Notes: generated by a model not told the origin, from the sequence alone. A stretch of DNA of 64,000 nt from Paenibacillus lycopersici (GCF_010119935.1 NZ_CP048209.1:4591001-4655000), one strand, 5' to 3'. Numbered from the stretch's first letter, positions 43,241 to 51,551 are shown. Numbers and translations are program-made.

Positions 43241-43480
43241 CTACTTCGGAATCCGGCTATATTTTCGCTCCATGTATCGGGTGTAGAATTCCGCGGCGAT
43301 CATCGTGACGGCAATATCATCGATCGGCACGAACGGCATGACGTCCGGCAGCACCCAGTAGAGCAGCACCGGCACCACGTACAGCAGCTTGTCCAGCAGT
43401 CGAACTTCCTTTGCCGTCAGCAAACGGAAGATTCGGACGAACACGTTCCGCCAATGGCGGAGCGACCACAGTTTGCGCAT
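43241..43480 (-). CDS. YkvA/DUF1232-like small membrane protein, 79 aa
   Basis: Start at 43480 behind AAGAAGGAGG gives MRKLWSLRHWRNVFVRIFRLLTAKEV, followed by one or two membrane segments (LLYVVPVLLYWVLPDVMPFVPIDDIAV). The LYVVPVLLYWVLPD..P.DD pattern resembles DUF1232. The C-terminus is basic. Function unknown. Confidence 0.75.
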   Translation of the reverse strand: MRKLWSLRHWRNVFVRIFRLLTAKEVRLLDKLLYVVPVLLYWVLPDVMPFVPIDDIAVTMIAAEFYTRYMERKYSRIPK

Positions 43481-43599
43481 AGAGCCCGCCTCCTTCTTGT
43501 GCTTATTATAGCACAAGAAGGTGTAACGACAGTCGCCGTCCGCGTGGCGGCACGGCGCGTTTCATGCAGGCATATGAGATGCCGGTGCGCAGCGGAAAC

Positions 43600-44823
43600 T
43601 CATTCTTGCTTCTCTTGCGCACGGGCCGCCTCCAAAGCGGCCGCCAGCAGCATTCGCACTTCGTCGTATAAATCCGGGAACGCCTCGACCGGCAGCGGAT
43701 TGACGCCGTATCCGATCTCCACGGTAAATCCGGGTTTGCGAAATTGCAAAATAAACCAGTCCTTGTAGCCCGCGTCGCTGCCCGACAGCTTCACGGGCTT
43801 ATAGCCGCTGTCCTTACCGAGCTTGCGCGCGATCCGTTCCGATTCGGGAGGCTCGTAGCCCCGGTAGTTCCAATAGATCTCCTGTCCCTGCGTATGCAGG
43901 GCGACGACGAGATCGAATCGCTGCTCGGCCGTGAATTCGGCCAGCGCTCGCGCTTCCGGCTCCGACAACGGGTTCGGGCCGGGGTAATCGCGCGGTCCCG
44001 GGCCGTCGTTGCCGCGCCTGGACGTCTCCTCCTCCCAGAACGCCGGGAATTGATCGTTCAGATCGACGCCGCGAATATTCGCCTTCCACTTGTTGAACCG
44101 GTCGGAGCCCTTATTCCAACGGAGCAGCTCCGCCGCATGCGGATGATCCGGCCGCAGGCCCTCCTGGGCCAGCTCGGCGCCGTCGGGATTGACGAGCGGC
44201 ACGACCCAAAGCGTCACCCGCTGCAGCAGCGCCTGCATGTCGATGCCGCAGAGCTTCTCGCCGGACGAGGCCGCCCTGGCCGCATCCTCGAGGAACGTCA
44301 TCAAGAGCGGCGTCGTGATCCACTCGTTGGCATGCATTCCCGCATTGACGTGGAGCTTGATCGGGCCTTCGCCGAGCCGAATCGCGATTAACGGCTTGCC
44401 CATGACGCTTGCGCCGATCTTCTCGACTTGCAGGAACGGATAGGCCTTCAACAGCGCCTCGGCATCGGCCGTCAGTTCGCGCTGTCCGTATTCGGCGCGG
44501 CCGTCCACGATCCGTCCGCTGCCAGCGCACGGCATCGTCAGCAGCGCCCCCGGCAGAAGCTGCTTCAGCTCCTGATGCCGGTTCGCGCTGATAATATCTT
44601 GCAGCGACAGGCCGAATTTGCATGCGATCCCGAGCAGCGTATCGCCGGGCTGCACGCGGTAAATAAAAGCCGTCTGCGCGGGAACGGACAGCAGAAGGCC
44701 TGGGGACAACGGCTTGGCGGAGGACAATCCGGGATTCGCCGCAAGCAGCGATTCCTTGTTGACGTTGAACATGCGGGCGATGCGAAGGAGCGTATCGCCG
44801 GGCTGCACGACATAAGGCAGCAT
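43600..44823 (-). CDS. LysM-domain M14-family endopeptidase (gamma-D-glutamyl-meso-diaminopimelate peptidase type)
   Basis: Two LysM repeats (YVVQPGDTLLRIARMF at 3-18 and YRVQPGDTLLGIACKF at 53-68) anchor to peptidoglycan. The zinc carboxypeptidase domain (110-405) has HANEWITTP with the H-x-x-E zinc pair, NPDG, VDLNDQFPAFWE, the ALHTQGQEIYWNY histidine and the catalytic FTVEIGYG glutamate. It resembles endopeptidase I of Bacillus sphaericus and YqgT, which cut spore or wall stem peptides. No signal peptide is seen, so mother-cell or spore location is likely. Start at 44823; a longer frame runs through a repeat. Confidence 0.9.
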   Translation of the reverse strand: MLPYVVQPGDTLLRIARMFNVNKESLLAANPGLSSAKPLSPGLLLSVPAQTAFIYRVQPGDTLLGIACKFGLSLQDIISANRHQELKQLLPGALLTMPCAGSGRIVDGRAEYGQRELTADAEALLKAYPFLQVEKIGASVMGKPLIAIRLGEGPIKLHVNAGMHANEWITTPLLMTFLEDAARAASSGEKLCGIDMQALLQRVTLWVVPLVNPDGAELAQEGLRPDHPHAAELLRWNKGSDRFNKWKANIRGVDLNDQFPAFWEEETSRRGNDGPGPRDYPGPNPLSEPEARALAEFTAEQRFDLVVALHTQGQEIYWNYRGYEPPESERIARKLGKDSGYKPVKLSGSDAGYKDWFILQFRKPGFTVEIGYGVNPLPVEAFPDLYDEVRMLLAAALEAARAQEKQE

Positions 44824-44905
44824 GGGATCACCTCGATCATCGACTTGGTCTGATCTAGCCTGGTCTTGGTCCGGCCACATGCTACATGCTATGCCGCCGC
44901 GCTCC

Positions 44906-44994
44906 GGCGCATGCCAGCCAGGCGCATATCGGCAAGGCGCATTCCGCCAGACGCAAGCCGACCCGGCGCCTATCTGCCAGGCGCAAAACCAAAA
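44906..44994. repeat. 15-bp GC-rich tandem repeat, six degenerate copies
   Basis: The word GGCGCA (or GACGCA, GGCGCC) plus nine bases starts at 44906, 44921, 44936, 44950, 44965 and 44980 (periods 15, 15, 14, 15, 15). It fills the gap between the LysM peptidase gene and the murI terminator. A multiple of three would keep a frame open but the 14-base step and lack of start signal argue against coding. Confidence 0.8.
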
Positions 44995-45023
44995 CCGCCG
45001 GCGCTCTACGCGTCCGGCGGTTT
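44984..45023 (-). terminator. Rho-independent terminator after murI
   Basis: Minus strand: AAACCGCCGG, 12-base loop, CCGGCGGTTT, continuing into TTGGTTTTG. Perfect 10-bp stem about 23 bases past the murI stop codon. Confidence 0.85.
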
Positions 45024-45046
45024 CGAATGCCATGCTTCGGCATGCT

Positions 45047-45895
45047 CTATCCGATTTTGGGCACCTGCCAGACGACAGGCGTCAATTCGATCTGTTCGCC
45101 GAGCCACTGCTGGGCGATCATGCGGAACATCCGGGCGTCGCCGCTGCAGAAGAACTGATGCACCGGCAGCTCGCCCTCGCGCGTCAGCCGGTTGCGGTCG
45201 TGCAGGATCGTGCTGATCTCGCGGGCGGTTTCGTCTGCGGAGCTGATCAGCATAACGTCTTTCCCCATGACGGACGCAATCGTGTCCGACAAGAACGGAT
45301 AGTGGGTGCAGCCCAGGATCAACGTGTCGATGCTGCGCGCCTTCAACGGCTGCAGCGAGGTTTCCACCGCCTCCTGCGTCTCCTGCGATCGGAAATTGCC
45401 CTGTTCGACAAGCGGCACGAACCGGGGACAGGCCAGGCTTATGACGTTGATGGACGGCGACAGCTGCTTCAGCGCATGCTCGTAAGCGCCGCTGCGAATC
45501 GTGCCTTCGGTGCCGATGACGCCGACGATGCCGGTTAGCGTACGGCCGTTGGCCGCGCGCGCGCCCGGATGAATGACGCCGACGACGGGAATCGCCACGC
45601 GCGAGCGGATATCTTCCAGCGCAACGGCCGTTGCCGTGTTGCAGGCGATGACGATCATTTTCGGACGGAATTGTATCAAATAGTCGACGATTTGCCTGGT
45701 AAACCGAATCACTTCTTCGGCCGGCCTCGGTCCATAGGGCGTGCGGGCCGTGTCGCCGAAATACATGATTTTCTCCCGCGGGAGCTGGCGCATGATCTCC
45801 TTGGCCACCGTTAATCCGCCTACGCCAGAATCCAATATTGCGATCGGTTGCTGCACGGACACACCGCTTTCTTGAACGTTTTGACGGGGCTTCAA
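45047..45895 (-). CDS. murI: Glutamate racemase
   Basis: MurI (RacE) supplies D-glutamate for peptidoglycan. The two catalytic cysteines are in VIACNTATAVAL and LILGCTHYPFL; IAILDSGVGGLTVAKEIMRQLP is the N-terminal signature. The frame opens with TTG at 45895, nine bases after GAGG; a GTG at about 45859 is an alternative, so 270-282 residues. A single gene with its own terminator. Confidence 0.95.
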   Translation of the reverse strand: MKPRQNVQESGVSVQQPIAILDSGVGGLTVAKEIMRQLPREKIMYFGDTARTPYGPRPAEEVIRFTRQIVDYLIQFRPKMIVIACNTATAVALEDIRSRVAIPVVGVIHPGARAANGRTLTGIVGVIGTEGTIRSGAYEHALKQLSPSINVISLACPRFVPLVEQGNFRSQETQEAVETSLQPLKARSIDTLILGCTHYPFLSDTIASVMGKDVMLISSADETAREISTILHDRNRLTREGELPVHQFFCSGDARMFRMIAQQWLGEQIELTPVVWQVPKIG

Positions 45896-46110
45896 TACAT
45901 AAAACCTCTACCCCCGGCCGCGAAGATGATCGGCCGCGATTAAAGGCAAGTTGGTTCGCATCAAGAATTCACGCTTCCCCGCAGACCAGGAAACGAATAA
46001 ATTCTTATGTGGTAAGATATGACTTCGCGAATGAAAAGGTACCTGCATATTAGCGCACTAAAAAGACAAGGTACAACACGCGCAGGCCGACCCGCCCGTA
46101 TAGACGACAA
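45896..46110. other. Intergenic region upstream of murI, no feature seen
   Basis: No gene, repeat or clear promoter pair was found between the murI start and the hairpin after the GH4 gene. Confidence 0.5.
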
Positions 46111-46163
46111 GCCGTCCCGGCTGCAAAGGCTGTCGATGACAGCGCTCATGCAGCCGGGACGGC
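46111..46163 (-). terminator. Hairpin after the GH4 gene
   Basis: GCCGTCCCGGCTGCA and TGCAGCCGGGACGGC are perfect inverted arms (14-15 bp) with an internal CTGTCATCGACAG hairpin, 34 bases past the stop codon. The T run after it on the minus strand is poor, but the position fits a terminator. Confidence 0.65.
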
Positions 46164-46196
46164 CGGATGTGCAATCTTAAATCCGTTGATCGCGTT

Positions 46197-47495
46197 TTAG
46201 TTGTATGCAGGGAGCCAGCTGCCGTGCGCTTCGATCAGGTCGTCGCACATTGCTTTGATGTCGTCCATCGACAGCTCGGCGCTCGTGTGCGGATCCAGCA
46301 TCGCCGCATGGTAGATGTGATCGCGCTTGCCGGTGATGGCCGCTTCGATCGTGAGCAGCTGCGTATTGATGTTCGTGCGGTTCAGCGCGGCGCATTGCGG
46401 CGGCAGATCGCCTACGAATGTCGGCGTAATGCCGTTGCGGTCGACAAGGCAGGTAACCTCGACGCAAGCTTCCTTCGGCAGGTTCGTGATCAAGCCCGTG
46501 TTCATGACGTTGCCGCCGATGCGGAACGCTTCGTTCGTCTCGATCGCTTCGAAGATGTAGGACGCGTATTCGTGCGTGCGCTTATGCTCCAGCTTCGGAT
46601 TGTTCACGATCTCTTCCTTCAGCTTCTTCCAGTTGCCGATCTGCTCGATGCAGCGGCGCGGATATTCGTCCAGCGGAATGTTGAAGCGTTCGATCAGCTC
46701 CGGATAGTTGCGTTTGATGAAGTACGGGTGGTATTCCGCGTTGTGCTCGGACGACTCCGTAATGTAGTAGCCGAAGTTAAGCATCATTTCGTAGCGGACC
46801 ATGTCCCAATGCTTCTCGTTCTGCTTCTCGCGGGCGCGGCGCTTGATTTCCGGATACAGGTCGACGCCGTCCTTCGTCACTTCAAGCAGCCATGCCATAT
46901 GGTTGATGCCGGCGATCTTCGATTGAACGCCCGTCTGATCCAGGCCCAGGCTGTCGAACAGGCCTGATACGCATGCTTGCACGCTGTGGCACAGGCCGAC
47001 CGTCTGGATGCCGCCGTACGTGTTCATGACATTCGTCAGCACGGCCATCGGGTTCGTGTAGTTCAGGAACAGCGCGTCCGGACAAACCTCCTGCATGTCT
47101 TTGGCGAAATCAAGCATGACCGGGATGGTACGCAGGTTGCGGAAAATGCCGCCGATGCCGACCGTGTCCGCGATCGTTTGGCGCAAGCCGTATTTCTTCG
47201 GAATTTCGAAGTCCGTGATCGTGCACGGATCGTAGCCGCCGACCTGGATCGCATTGACGACGTATTTGGCGCCGCGAAGCGCTTCCTTGCGGTCGGCGTA
47301 CGACTTGATGACCATTTTGCTGCCGACGGTGTTCTTAATATGATTCAGCATCGTTTCCGATTCGGAAAGGCGTTCCGGATTAATATCGAACAGCGCGATT
47401 TCAAAATCCTGCAGCGCCGGCGTAAGCAAGCAATCGCCCAGCACGTTTTTGGCAAATACGGTACTTCCTGCTCCGATGAACGTAATCTTCGGCAT
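46197..47495 (-). CDS. melA: GH4 family alpha-galactosidase (MelA-like, NAD+ and Mn2+ dependent)
   Basis: GH4 enzymes cleave glycosides by an NAD-dependent oxidation-elimination route. The N-terminal KITFIGAGSTVFAKNVLGD is the NAD site; GLCHSVQ (near 173) holds the metal-binding cysteine, and NHMAWLLE and YHPYF follow. Length 432 and the order of motifs fit alpha-galactosidases such as MelA, but alpha-glucosidase or galacturonidase activity in the same family cannot be excluded. GAGGAGG precedes the ATG. It diverges from an AraC-type activator. Confidence 0.9.
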   Translation of the reverse strand: MPKITFIGAGSTVFAKNVLGDCLLTPALQDFEIALFDINPERLSESETMLNHIKNTVGSKMVIKSYADRKEALRGAKYVVNAIQVGGYDPCTITDFEIPKKYGLRQTIADTVGIGGIFRNLRTIPVMLDFAKDMQEVCPDALFLNYTNPMAVLTNVMNTYGGIQTVGLCHSVQACVSGLFDSLGLDQTGVQSKIAGINHMAWLLEVTKDGVDLYPEIKRRAREKQNEKHWDMVRYEMMLNFGYYITESSEHNAEYHPYFIKRNYPELIERFNIPLDEYPRRCIEQIGNWKKLKEEIVNNPKLEHKRTHEYASYIFEAIETNEAFRIGGNVMNTGLITNLPKEACVEVTCLVDRNGITPTFVGDLPPQCAALNRTNINTQLLTIEAAITGKRDHIYHAAMLDPHTSAELSMDDIKAMCDDLIEAHGSWLPAYN

Positions 47496-47521
47496 GATAT
47501 CCTCCTCGATATAAGCCCGCT

Positions 47522-47535
47522 TGTAAGCGGATTAA
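47522..47535 (-). promoter_or_regulatory. Possible catabolite-response element (cre) before melA
   Basis: TGTAAGCGGATTAA at 27 bases before the melA start is close to the CcpA cre consensus TGNAANCGNWNNCA, missing at the last CA. A role in glucose repression fits an alpha-galactosidase gene but this is a weak match. Confidence 0.3.
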
Positions 47536-47670
47536 TGTCTTCTCCTATTCCCTACTATAGAGCAACGAACATTGACTTGAGTAGGAATTAAAGCATTATA
47601 AATATGTACATTTGTATTATTCTTGTTTAGACTGGAAGAGTCAGTATCCAGTGAAAGAAGGCGCTCGCAC

Positions 47671-48573
47671 ATGACTCAACCCGCTGCTCCCGCGCGAGGC
47701 AAGACGCGGAATCCCGACCATTCCAAATTCACCGTCATGAACAATTCGCAGCCGGCCCAAGGCGAGCTCTCCGTGCTGTTCAGCGGCGAAGGCAAGACCG
47801 TTCCCGGCCACGGCATCGGACCGGCCGTCCATAATTACTACCTGATCCACACCGTTATCGGCGGGCGCGGCAAATTCGAAATCGACGGCCAAAGCTATAG
47901 CTGCTCGCGCGGCGATACGTTCATCATCTTCCCGGACGAGCTGTTCTCCTACGTCGCCGACGAAGCGGAACCGTGGCATTACGTCTGGGTGGCGTTCAAA
48001 GGCCATGCCGCCGAGCATTTGCTGCTCAGCCTCGGCTTCTCCGCCGCTTCGCCCGTCGTCCACGCCAAGGATATCCGCGCGCTCGCCTCGCTGTACCGCA
48101 AAATCAGAGGCACGCTCGAGCTGACGCCCTATCCCGAGTTGGCCGACCTGGAAGCGAGCGGCCATCTGCGCGTGCTGCTTAAGGAGCTCGGGCTGCTGAA
48201 CGACGGGAAGCTCGTCTTCAATTCGTTAGCCATTCTGCCGGATATCGAGCGCCAAATCAAACGCGCCGTGCGCTGGCTGTCCTTTCAATACGCCCAGCCG
48301 ATCTCGATCGAGGAGCTCTCCCGCAGCCTCGGCTACCATCGCACGCATCTGTCCAAAATGTTCAAGCAGGTGACGGGCGTGTCGCCGATGCAGTTTCTGC
48401 TCAAGGTGCGCATGGAACGCGCCAAGGAGCTGCTGAACGATCAGCATTACTTGTCCATCGACCAAGTCGCCTCGTCCGTCGGCTATCCCGACGCGCTCTA
48501 CTTCTCCAAGCAATTCCGCAAAGCCTTCGGCTGTTCGCCCTCGGAATACCGCGCGCAGGCAAGGAACCGGTAG
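47671..48573 (+). CDS. AraC-family transcriptional activator (cupin sensor plus HTH)
   Basis: Residues 60-190 form an AraC-type cupin sensor (HTVIGGRGKFEIDGQSYSCSRGDTFIIFPDELF), and 205-300 the two helix-turn-helix units (ISIEELSRSLGYHRTHLSKMFKQVTG and SIDQVASSVGYPDALYFSKQFRKAFG). Start at 47671 gives 300 residues. It is divergent from melA across 175 bp and most likely activates it in answer to an alpha-galactoside, as MsmR/RafR-type regulators do. No transporter genes are beside it. Confidence 0.9.
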   Translation: MTQPAAPARGKTRNPDHSKFTVMNNSQPAQGELSVLFSGEGKTVPGHGIGPAVHNYYLIHTVIGGRGKFEIDGQSYSCSRGDTFIIFPDELFSYVADEAEPWHYVWVAFKGHAAEHLLLSLGFSAASPVVHAKDIRALASLYRKIRGTLELTPYPELADLEASGHLRVLLKELGLLNDGKLVFNSLAILPDIERQIKRAVRWLSFQYAQPISIEELSRSLGYHRTHLSKMFKQVTGVSPMQFLLKVRMERAKELLNDQHYLSIDQVASSVGYPDALYFSKQFRKAFGCSPSEYRAQARNR

Positions 48574-48589
48574 CCTGCCCTGAAACGCC

Positions 48590-48632
48590 AAAAAAGGCTT
48601 TGCCGCCGGTTAGTTACCGGCAGCAAAGCCTT
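48590..48632. terminator. Bidirectional terminator between the AraC gene and ytxH
   Basis: AAGGCTTTGC-x-GCCGG and CCGGC-x-GCAAAGCCTT are near-perfect arms with a TTAGTT loop and A/T runs outside. Convergent genes end on both sides. Confidence 0.88.
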
Positions 48633-48681
48633 CTCTCGCTTAAATGTCGCGTACTGCGACCCGCGATGCCAATCTCGGCGG

Positions 48682-49086
48682 TTAGTTGTTCGCCATCTCG
48701 AGCTGGCGTTCGGTCAACTCTTCGCCTGCGTTATCCTTCACGTTCTCGACGACGTCCTTGACTTGCTCGCCGGCTTCTTCCAGCTTCTCTTCGGCGCCGG
48801 AACGCCAGCTGCGGACATTGTCCACTACCGAGGATGCGGTTTCCTTCGCCTTGGAAGCCGCCGTGCTGGCGGTCGAGCCTACTTGCTTGGCGATTTGAAC
48901 CGTCTTGTCGCTTACTTGGCCGGCAATGCGGGATGTATGCTCCGTTACGACTTGCGCGCCGTCGGCGAGATCCTTGCGGAGTTCCCGGCCGGATTTTGGT
49001 GCGAGCAATAATGCCGTTACGGAACCGACTATGCCGCCTGCGATTGCGCCGAACAGAAATCCTTTGCTTGCGTTTGCTTTTGCCAT
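48682..49086 (-). CDS. ytxH: YtxH-domain protein
   Basis: The N-terminus (SKGFLFGAIAGGIVGSVTALLLAPKSGRELRKDL) is the Gly-rich membrane segment plus APKSG-x-E-x-R signature of the YtxH family; the remainder is a Lys/Glu/Ala-rich amphipathic helix (SSVVDNVRSWRSGAEEKLEEAGEQ). YtxH relatives are induced by general stress in Bacillus. It follows ytxG by 115 bp, the same pair order as ytxGH there. Function not known. Confidence 0.88.
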   Translation of the reverse strand: MAKANASKGFLFGAIAGGIVGSVTALLLAPKSGRELRKDLADGAQVVTEHTSRIAGQVSDKTVQIAKQVGSTASTAASKAKETASSVVDNVRSWRSGAEEKLEEAGEQVKDVVENVKDNAGEELTERQLEMANN

Positions 49087-49201
49087 TGTGGAACACTCCT
49101 TTGTAATTGAGCCGCGGCGTTCCGCTGTCGCTTCGGGGCGCCGCCGGCTTCCGTTATGGACTGTTCGCCGCCAATTGGGAGGACGGCTGCACAGTCGGCC
49201 A

Positions 49202-49681
49202 TTACTTCATATCTTGCCCTTGCTCATACCCCGAGCATGCAGCCGTCTGGCTTTCTTTCCGCTTGTTCTGCCAGAAATGCCATACCGCATACCCGACTTC
49301 GGCCCAGCCAAGCGCATCCGTAATGCCGTGCTTTACCTTCTCGCCAGACGTTCTGGCATAACGGTCGACCGTGTCGTTCAGCTCGTTGGAAATCCGATTG
49401 ACGGTGAATGACAGTTGGTTCGCCGACTCTCCGATGCGCTTCGTAGCTTCCGTCAGCTTCTTTACACCATCCATCGAATGCTGAACCGTCCTTACCGTTT
49501 CCGTAACCGGGTCGAGCAGATCGCTGACCTGAGCGACGGCAACCTCTGCCCGTCGTTCAAGCGATTCCGCCAGCTGCATTAATTTCCCCATTCGCTTGTC
49601 GACCGAGCGCAGCCACAGCAGCACGCCCGCAACCAAAATCACGAATGCGGCGGCCGCCGCGCCTTCAAACCAGATGACCAT
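49202..49681 (-). CDS. ytxG: DUF948 (YtxG-like) membrane protein
   Basis: An N-terminal membrane helix (EGAAAAAFVILVAGVLLWL) is followed by a long helical domain with heptad-like spacing and repeated TV-x-x-V words (LDPVTETVRTVQHSMDGVKKLTEATKRIG), as in DUF948 proteins. Length 159. Partner of ytxH downstream. General-stress role by analogy only. Confidence 0.88.
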   Translation of the reverse strand: MVIWFEGAAAAAFVILVAGVLLWLRSVDKRMGKLMQLAESLERRAEVAVAQVSDLLDPVTETVRTVQHSMDGVKKLTEATKRIGESANQLSFTVNRISNELNDTVDRYARTSGEKVKHGITDALGWAEVGYAVWHFWQNKRKESQTAACSGYEQGQDMK

Positions 49682-49791
49682 TCACAGCACCTCCGTTCCA
49701 ATCTGCTGCACGATCGGGCGAATGCCCAATTCGTATTAGTAGTATAAACAGCATGGGCTTGACTTGACACAACTTCGGGCAGGGTCACGAC

Positions 49792-49818
49792 AAAAAAACA
49801 CGGGGCTTCTGCCCCGTG
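49792..49818 (-). terminator. Rho-independent terminator after the SufR-like gene
   Basis: Minus strand: CACGGGGC-agaa-GCCCCGTG followed by TTTTTTT; a perfect 8-bp stem with tetraloop, 25 bases past the stop codon. Confidence 0.95.
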
Positions 49819-49842
49819 CCGGTCGTCCGATGCGTATTGATG

Positions 49843-50484
49843 TCATGCGCCGGCAATGCGATAGCTGCATTTGCCGCCGCCTTTCGCCAAGCATTCCGTC
49901 CGTTCCACTTCCGTGCCGAGCAGCTGCTCGAACAGCGCCAGCTCGCACTGGCATGCCTGCTGATAGCGGTTCGCGACATGCGCGATCGGACAATTGTATT
50001 CATGCAGCACAAGTCCTTCGGCGTCATTCTCCATCTGAACCATATAGCCGCCGTCGTTCTGAATGACCGCCAGCTCCGCCACTTTCTCCTGGAGCGTCTT
50101 GCCTTCCATGCGGTGGGCATACCGGTCGAACAGCTTGCGCTTGCGGCCTTCGAACAGCTTGCCGATGACGACGGCCGTCTCCGGATCTTCTTCCAGCTCT
50201 TCCAGCAAGTCCAGTGCGAGCACATGGTAGTTCTTCGGAAACAACAGCTCGGCTTGCTCGGTCAGGCTGAACATATGCGTCGGCCTGCCCATGGCTTGCC
50301 TGACGATGGTCGGCGCAATCAATCCGTCCCGCTCCAGCGTGCCGAGATGGCGCCGTACGGCCATTTCCGTAATTTGCAGCTGTCTGGCGAGCTCGCCGGC
50401 GTTCATCTGACCGTTCGTCTTGAGCAGCGTCAATACGGTCTGCCGCGTCGAGCCTTCCTGCCGAACCGCCTGTTCCTTATGCAT
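49843..50484 (-). CDS. SufR-like winged-helix regulator with C-terminal cysteines
   Basis: Residues about 12-75 (from the chosen start) are a DeoR/ArsR-type winged helix (STRQTVLTLLKTNGQMNAGELARQLQITEMAVRRHLGTLERDGL). The C-terminal part has cysteines in EYNCPI, QACQCEL, TECLAKGGGKCSY, the C-x12-C-x-C-type arrangement that binds an iron-sulfur cluster in SufR. No suf genes are near, so the target is unknown. The start at 50484 is preferred because the upstream ATG (50538) lies inside a tandem repeat and has no spaced ribosome site. Confidence 0.82.
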   Translation of the reverse strand: MHKEQAVRQEGSTRQTVLTLLKTNGQMNAGELARQLQITEMAVRRHLGTLERDGLIAPTIVRQAMGRPTHMFSLTEQAELLFPKNYHVLALDLLEELEEDPETAVVIGKLFEGRKRKLFDRYAHRMEGKTLQEKVAELAVIQNDGGYMVQMENDAEGLVLHEYNCPIAHVANRYQQACQCELALFEQLLGTEVERTECLAKGGGKCSYRIAGA

Positions 50485-50536
50485 AAACGGGATTCCGTTC
50501 GATTCCAATCCATCCACCGCCTCTGGCTTCGAAGCC

Positions 50537-50623
50537 ATCTTCCGGCTTATGCCAAGCCGTGCTTCCGGCTATCAAAGCCTTGCTTCCGACTTGCAAAGCC
50601 GTGCTTCCGGCTTCTGCAAAGCC
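50537..50623. repeat. 21-23 bp tandem repeat, four copies
   Basis: Units of the form GTGCTTCCGGCTTCTGCAAAGCC start at about 50537, 50559, 50580 and 50601, with a fifth partial GTG. The block lies between the SufR-like gene and the DUF86 gene and touches the first possible ATG of the former. Confidence 0.85.
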
Positions 50624-50687
50624 GTGTTAATGACGCCATTGTAACGCATTTCCGCCGATTCGTAAATCGGCGAACGGCGCCATGCGG

Positions 50688-51113
50688 CTATTCGCCCAGC
50701 TCGCGCAGCAGATAGGCTTCGACGGCTTCCTTGAAGGCGGTCAGTATGTCCGGCAATGCCGCCGCAAGCGGATGAAGCGCCTCGCGTTCCCATTCGTAGT
50801 AGTCCTGGACAAGCGGCCGGCGCAGCTTGACCAGCTCGAGCAAGGGCTCGCTCAGCGATTCCGGGAACACCTGCTCCCCGGCAATAATGGTCACGAGATC
50901 TTCGTAGCTGCTGGCGTCCCGCATAATGAATCCGTCGATCAGATAACTGCCGACATCGGTTACCGCTTCGATGCCGAGATGAATCGCCCGTTCCTGCGCC
51001 ATCCCTTGAATCAGGCTGCCGTCCCAGTTGGCGCACAGCTGGCGCAGCGCTTCCGCCACTTCCGGAATAACGCCAAGCCGTATCGTAATTTGTTCGCGAT
51101 TGACGTAATACAT
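50688..51113 (-). CDS. DUF86 (YutE/HepT-like) protein, 141 aa
   Basis: A helical protein with ERAIHLGIEAVTDVGSYLIDGFIMRDASSYEDLVTIIAG and LVKLRRPLVQDYYEWE, typical of the Firmicute YutE branch of DUF86. HepT toxins of this superfamily have an R-x4-6-H-x-Y motif; here the histidine position is replaced (R-x5-D-Y-Y), and no MNT-type antitoxin gene is beside it, so a toxin role is unlikely. A 35-aa microprotein gene lies just upstream. Confidence 0.82.
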   Translation of the reverse strand: MYYVNREQITIRLGVIPEVAEALRQLCANWDGSLIQGMAQERAIHLGIEAVTDVGSYLIDGFIMRDASSYEDLVTIIAGEQVFPESLSEPLLELVKLRRPLVQDYYEWEREALHPLAAALPDILTAFKEAVEAYLLRELGE

Positions 51114-51135
51114 GTATCGTACCTCGATTTCTTTG

Positions 51136-51243
51136 TTAAGACCGTTTATTTTTACGCGCTTTGCGCTTGAGCCAGATCGTCATCACGATCAAACTGATGA
51201 TGATCACGATCAGATAGGTCATCATTTCAAACACGTCACCCAT
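51136..51243 (-). CDS. 35-aa single-span membrane microprotein
   Basis: An ATG at 51243, preceded by AAGGAGAAACGT, opens a 35-codon frame: MGDVFEMMTYLIVIIISLIV, a continuing hydrophobic stretch MTIW, then a basic tail LKRKARKNKRS and TAA. The acidic outside, one membrane helix and a Lys/Arg-rich inside tail are typical of small membrane regulators or anchors. It lies in the 150-bp space between the Dabb gene and the DUF86 gene, all on the minus strand. No family is recognised. Confidence 0.7.
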   Translation of the reverse strand: MGDVFEMMTYLIVIIISLIVMTIWLKRKARKNKRS

Positions 51244-51263
51244 ACGTTTCTCCTTGACCGCCC

Positions 51264-51551
51264 TTACGATTCGTAGTCGACGCTGACCGATGCTTCGCGG
51301 ACTTCGGCCATATGCGCGATTACCTTCTTATGTTCCGGATGAACTTGGTAGGCGTTCAGGTCGTCCATCGAATCGAACTTGGTCACAAGCGCGATGTGGT
51401 ACGAACGCTCGGAATGGAGAATGTCGGTGCCGACCTCGATCGAACGCAGCTCGTCGATCTTGCCTTCCATGTTCTTCAGCACCTGTACGGTGCGTTCGAC
51501 GCTCTCCGGGCTGCCGTCCTTCAGTTTGAATAGCACGATATGCGTAATCAT
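51264..51551 (-). CDS. Dabb-family (stress-responsive A/B barrel) protein
   Basis: A 95-residue dimeric alpha/beta-barrel domain: MITHIVLFKLKDGSPESVERTV, IVDELRSIEVGTDIL-like strand, SYHIALVTKFDSMDDLNAYQVHPEHKKVIAHM. Members act in stress tolerance or as small enzymes; no active-site residues can be assigned. Start at 51551 behind GAAGGAG rather than the longer frame. Confidence 0.9.
   Translation of the reverse strand: MITHIVLFKLKDGSPESVERTVQVLKNMEGKIDELRSIEVGTDILHSERSYHIALVTKFDSMDDLNAYQVHPEHKKVIAHMAEVREASVSVDYES

Noticed and set aside
50688..51113. HepT/MntA toxin-antitoxin system
   Set aside because: The R-x-H-x-Y motif is not intact and no nucleotidyltransferase partner gene is adjacent.
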